Shown here one piece after another: positions 59,457-64,000 of a stretch of DNA of 64,000 bases. Both the position numbers and the translations under genes were made by a program. Each line of letters begins with the position of its first letter. Positions within the stretch are counted from its first letter, which is position 1. The stretch is from Phlegmacium glaucopus (lineage: Eukaryota > Basidiomycota > Agaricomycetes > Agaricales > Cortinariaceae), in NCBI GenBank assembly GCA_015039465.1, contig MU130710.1, positions 240,929 to 304,928 on the forward strand, given 5' to 3'. Below the pieces are notes generated by a model. It ran no database searches, was not told the DNA's origin, and saw nothing but the letters and a program-made list of their open reading frames with translations.

Positions 59457-62400
59457 ATGGCATATGAATGCTTAAGATGCAAGGAGCTGTTAGATTATTG
59501 TGCTGAGTTTGTATCACCCAGGCAAAGTGTACGTTTTTTTTTCCTTGTTTCGATGATTCGATGATTTTGAAAATTTTTCAGGAGGTTCCAACCGCTCAAA
59601 GTCTTTGCTACTGTGGTCATTTTTTAAGTCAACACTCACAAACCCGTCAAATTTCTTCTCGGCCCTTACCTCTCAAGGGTGGTTGTGCATTGAATGGCTG
59701 CACAAAGTTTATAAATAATGTAGGTCTTCGACATCGTACTCATCAACAACTCTCATTTATTACAATTTACCAGGGGAGGGAACCAGTAGCGCCAAAGTCT
59801 ATTTGTCAGTGCGGAATGTCGTGGCTTGCACATTCAAGGTATGTGAATTTACCATTCTGTCTCCGAGTCCACTCCGGTAACTTATCAATTATCTTTTATG
59901 AAGTGAAAATTCTTTGTCAGATCACGCCCAGCAAGCAGATGTACCTCTTGGACAGACTTTTCAACCTCAGTTCACCCCTTGGCAACTACCTGAACCACCC
60001 AATCCTACCGTTTCAACAAATGGTCGCCGTGTGATAGCCTACACAAACCACCGCCCACCTCAGGCTTCATCTAGCACCTCTCGCACAGTTTCCAATACAG
60101 CAGTAACCAATAGCCGTGCCTCTCGCCGTGCAGGGATTTCAAACTCCAACAGTGATTCTGCACGCGCTTATCGATTTGATATAGCTGTTTTGTGTCATCC
60201 AGTACGTGACTTACCTCATTATTCTTGACAAGTCTATCTTATTATTGTACCCTCAGTTAGCTGGCGCTGACAGGGATGAAGATGAAGTATATTTGCGCAA
60301 GATATGGATATCAAAACTCCCTCAACTGATAGAACGTTTACACATTAATCACTTAATTATCAACATTGACACTTTTGCTCGACCAACTGATAACGCAACC
60401 GAGTTTCTCAATAATTCAATCACTCAACATTTTTCTGCTCATAATATCACCATTCCTTCATCACCGGATCCTTTCATTACTCGAACAAATCAGCCAGAGT
60501 TGCAGGCCAACTTTTATCGCATTCCATGGCAGCTCGTCAAAGTGGGATACACGAAAACAAACACACAAGGGTCATCCCACACATTGACGCCTTCAGATAT
60601 ACCTTACCATGAGATGACCTGGCATAAGTTAATTTCAAACCAAGCAGGTACACGTAAGGAACTACATCGCCTGCCAAATCCCACAAACAGCTGTCCCCTC
60701 ATTTTTATATGTATGATACATTCTTAAAAACTATTTTATAGCGATTACTCACTCTACATACAGGTCCTACATTTGGAAAAGTAGTTGGGCCAATTTTGCC
60801 AGGCTCGACACAAGAACATCCATGTTTTGCCTCGCGCATCACTCATGGTCTTTTTTCTGGTCTCTTAAACGAATCTCTCACAGACAAACCTTCTGAATGT
60901 TTCGACTCATGTCCAGCCTCAACTCTCAGTCCTAAACCACCCTCTTCCGATGGCATAACATCACCTCAGCAAAGTCTCATCGATTTAACATACAGTCCAA
61001 ATCTTGGACCTGTTCATAGAACCCCTTCCCCTTTATTTTTACGAAGTCCTTCTCCTGTTAAACTCGACCCTCCTTCGGCTAGCCATGGAGGTACTAATGA
61101 ATTTGACAATCCGATAACCCCATCTCTCCCTTCTCAACCAATCTTTACTGAACTTCAACACTGGCGCGACGTTATTGATAGCAACCTTAAAGAATCTGAT
61201 GAACATGACGAAGGACAATTTTTCATGACTGCAGACGACATAGATTTAGCATCACGGGCTCTTTTAGAATTTATCATTGCTCAACACTCCGGGGAGGACA
61301 ACCTTTCACGTGCTCGACAATCCACATTAAATGTCCGTATACGAAAACATTCTTCAATTGCCGGTCTTTTTTTCTCATCAGCTGTTACATTTTTTGTGTA
61401 CGTCCATTTACTCATTTGATATTTATATACTGAGACAAATTTCGCAGAGGAAGAGGATGTGGTGATGGAGTGATTCGTGCTGTTCTTTGTCAGGCAATTC
61501 AAAAAATGGTTTCCGATGAAAAATACTGGCGCTTTCGACTGGAAGAACAATACTCCTCTTTGGTCCATCGTGAAGAAACATCTTCAACTCGCTGCGTACA
61601 AATCAAATGTTACGCCTCTCTTATCATGATTGCTTTATTTTATGGTGTAACTCCGGACCCTGTCTCTCCTTTTCTCTTAGCAAGCATCCTCGAAGGCGAC
61701 TCCCTTCTCTATGATAAAGAATTTCTTAATGCAATGGCCCCAGCAACGGCAAAGTTAATATCTCATTGGCCTGAAGATGATACACAACTCCCTTTACCAA
61801 TTAATGAGATTCATTTACTTTTATCCAAAGTTAACCTCGAGGTATTTTTATTATATTCCTGATGGGTATTGTTATATTAATAATCTTTTTGTTAAAAAAG
61901 TATCGTGACATTGTCGACTATACACCTCCACAGCTCAAGAAGCTCAAGTTGCGCATCATTCATGAAATCCTTATAGGAACACTTGAAAAATCTGAGATGG
62001 ATGCATTTCGAGACGGCTTAAACCTTCATATCTCCAATACTGTTCCTAACATTGCTTTGGTACGTTGTTAAACAAGAATTTTGAGACTTATTCATCATCT
62101 TGTCTCTAGACATTGCAAGGCTCAATCAAGCCATTGTTTCTTCAATTATATACACGTCGTGTCAAAGATGCCAAACAAGTCCTTGACCTCATCAAGATTC
62201 ACAAGCTGCGAGAAGGAGAAACTCTTCTAACTCTTACTGGCGAGGAAAACTCTGAAGACAATATTCACTACAATGCCGATCATGTAAATGCGCTAGGTGA
62301 ACGTTTCATTTTGCATTGCCGGCGTTATTTACATGGCAGAGGACATCCCAACCATCCTATTTACAACGACTTAATCTCCCTTGCTAATCGAAAAGCTGTA

Positions 62401-62871
62401 AACGATGAACCTGCCTTTCGAGCACGTCAATTTTTATCTTGCATGTCGTCACTGCCTTTCCTACCGCTCGAGGAGGAGACACTAGAAGTATGTCTTTATA
62501 TTTATTCTTATTATGTATAATACTCTTAACAATAACAATACAGATACGCTTTGTTCGTGGGCCAGCAAATCAGCATACAAGGCCAGTGAATGCTCCAAAT
62601 GATTGGAAAGTGAGTCATCAGTGTTAGAATCATCACCGATTACATACATCCTAATTTGTATTTCTTTTAGACACCACCTCAACCACTATACTTTCATACC
62701 TGCATGTACTATGCCGACCTTCCCATCACCCTGGGCTTGGTTGACTTGCTCAATGCATCAGTTCCTGATGACACTCATACAATATCCGATTTCGACTTGT
62801 GGTTGCACCAATCCATCTTTCCGATTGATCACATTCTCACAGATGGTGCCGAGACTTTTAATCAAGCATAA
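59457..62871 (+). CDS. Zinc-cluster plus HECT-like ubiquitin-ligase protein of a putative transposon
   Basis: ATG 59457 starts MAYECLRCKELLDYC (CxxC) and the next exons give LCYCGHFLSQHSQT, CALNGCTKF and CQCGMSWLAHS: three CxCG/H-type clusters, probably zinc-binding. A Ser/Pro linker and a folded part (YRFDIAVLCHP / LAGADRDEDEVYLRKIWISK) follow, then RGCGDGVIRAVLCQAIQKMV and a long helical region. The last exons resemble the end of a HECT domain: EIRFVRGPANQ (as RFVTG) and PLYFHTCMYYADLPITLGLV, where Cys in HTC sits like the catalytic Cys of TCFNxLxLP. Stop is at 62869-62871. About ten exons and 950 residues. The E3 role is inference from the C-lobe pattern. The partner is probably the transposase next door or host silencing factors. 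Confidence 0.6.
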
Positions 62872-63256
62872 CTCATTAATTCGCAATCCATAACTGTATA
62901 TTACAATGAACTGTATCACTTGAATCAATGTGTTTACCATTGCCGACCAACATTGTCTAGTCAGATTTGTTGTTTATTTTTATTTTTAGTCTGGTGGCAG
63001 CATCGGAACGAGCGACAATCTCATAGGCAAGAGAAATGCCATCGTGGGCCACATTATTTTCCACCGCAACATCAGAATTACATTCTATAACATTTCCTTA
63101 CTCTAGTTGTTAGTAGGTATTCACAATTACAGTCGTTTGCCACTGGCACAATGTCTGAGTTATACATTGTTAGCGCTCATAGAATATACTAATGTAATTT
63201 ATCTGATTATTCAGCTATGCGCTACTAGTATTCACATATTCACCAGCTGGCTTACA

Positions 63257-64000
63257 ATGGAGAATAGGCAACACCTTCCCTTACAAACCATCCAGGCCTC
63301 ATATGAAGAGCTAGGCATGCGAGTTCGAACAGCTTTGCGAACACAAATTGGAGATGCGGCTCGGCTGAATGCCCATCGGGATGAATGCCTTCGGTTAATG
63401 GTGCAGGTTCAGGCAGTGAGTATGAGTACCTGTCTGTTCATAAGAGGCATACTGATTTTAAAAGCATTCTGATATGATATCTTCCGAAAATCAGCAAATT
63501 ATCAACACAAGCCTTCGTACTATGATTTCTCATCTAGATCAAGCAGCAATCATCTCATCTGATGCTCCCGACACACCATCTATTCCAATAACCACTATTG
63601 TACACACAGGAAGAGTTGGTCGTCCCCGGATTGAAATCGACCAAAGTATTCTCATGACAGGTCTTGGCATGCGTGGCCCAACAAACCTAGCATCAGTCTT
63701 TGGTGTATCATCTCGAACGGTTAGGCGACGGGCTCTTGAGTATGGAATTGCAGAACCTGGTCCTCCTGTCTATGTAGATGTTGAAACTGAGGATGGTTCA
63801 ATTCACCGTCAATTCTCTTCCTGCACTGGACCCATGTCTGATATCTCTGACGAAGAAATTGATACCATCATGCAACATGTCTTGGCCGAATTTCCAAACT
63901 TTGGTCGTAGAATGATAGCTGGTCACTTCAAAAATCTTGGCTATTGTATATCTCGGAAACGACTGCAAGCATCTTATGATCGTATTCATGGTCCTCCAGT
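63257..64000 (+). CDS. Integrase-core (DDE) transposase, N-terminal part
   Basis: ATG 63257 (MENRQHLPLQTIQASYEELG), intron 63416-63494 (donor GTGAGT, acceptor AATCAG), then an open frame to the window edge. The protein has a helical N-terminus, then GRVGRPRIEIDQSILMTGLG and a helix-turn-helix (TNLASVFGVSSRTVRRRALE). A second DNA-binding module follows: SDEEIDTIMQHVLAEFPNFG, RRMIAGHFKNLGYCISRKRL and QASYDRIHGPPV. The pairing of 'SDEE...P..G.RM..GHL...G..V.R.R...S' with the following rve/DDE core is typical of fungal integrase-core-domain proteins and of IS3-like transposases. The catalytic DDE residues lie beyond position 64000. Confidence 0.75.

Larger units (their letters stand above)
59314..64000 (+). 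mobile_element. Putative DNA transposon carrying HECT-like and integrase-core genes (right end outside window)
   Basis: Two co-directional spliced genes, 386 bp apart, start right after the point where the ABC-transporter fragment is cut (59313). The second encodes an integrase-core transposase. No reverse transcriptase, Gag or LTR is visible. I infer a cut-and-paste-type element whose left end is near 59314-59440. Terminal repeats could not be tested because the right end is missing. From memory, not checked, HECT-like genes beside integrase-core genes also occur in some other eukaryotic genomes and may be one transposon superfamily. Confidence 0.5.

Noticed and set aside
59457..64000. Retrotransposon or LTR element
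   Set aside because: No reverse transcriptase, RNase H, Gag or primer-binding site is visible, and the genes contain many introns.

Overview
This is nuclear DNA of a filamentous basidiomycete, most likely an Agaricomycete. Genes are split by many short (about 45-70 nt) introns with GTRNGT-type donors. The proteins include PAN3, UTP10, a PAK-like kinase with an Agaricomycete-type catalytic core, tandem 'G domain' proteins and an HsbA-like remnant. I saw no bacterial operon structure, tRNA, rRNA or CRISPR array. Species is not determinable by eye.

Layout. 1-11.7 kb holds core genes: an Ish1/Msc1-like protein (cut by the window edge), PAN3 (mRNA deadenylation), a rhodanese plus dual-specificity phosphatase, a START-like SRPBCC protein and a membrane-anchored YtcJ-like amidohydrolase. 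12-21 kb is lineage-specific: an unrecognised multi-exon gene with a possible in-frame TAG, then two direct tandem copies of a P-loop 'G domain' membrane protein whose promoters were duplicated with them. 20.7-22.8 kb is gene-free and carries a diverged duplicated block with two small inverted-repeat units. 22.8-30 kb holds choline-phosphate cytidylyltransferase, two small uncharacterised proteins, a BAG-domain co-chaperone candidate and one doubtful gene.

30-46.6 kb is dense and conserved: a 1,754-residue CRIB/PAK-like kinase, UTP10 (small-subunit processome), a WRAP53/TCAB1-like WD40 protein sharing a 139-bp divergent promoter with UTP10, and an EMC8/9 subunit. 46.6-53.5 kb is sparse: about 3 kb with no supportable gene, a small Cys-rich protein, and a peroxisomal SCP-x-type thiolase ending in AKL.

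54-59.3 kb is a graveyard of gene pieces: an HsbA-like pseudogene, a J-domain pseudogene split by a 1.84-kb insertion that carries the intact 3' half of a GMC oxidoreductase (10-bp direct repeat at both junctions), and an ABCC transporter fragment. 59.3-64 kb carries two co-directional genes that I read as one mobile element: a zinc-cluster plus HECT-like ubiquitin-ligase protein, followed by an integrase-core transposase that runs off the window. This is the best candidate for an under-described system here: a eukaryotic transposon that appears to carry its own E3-ligase-like protein.
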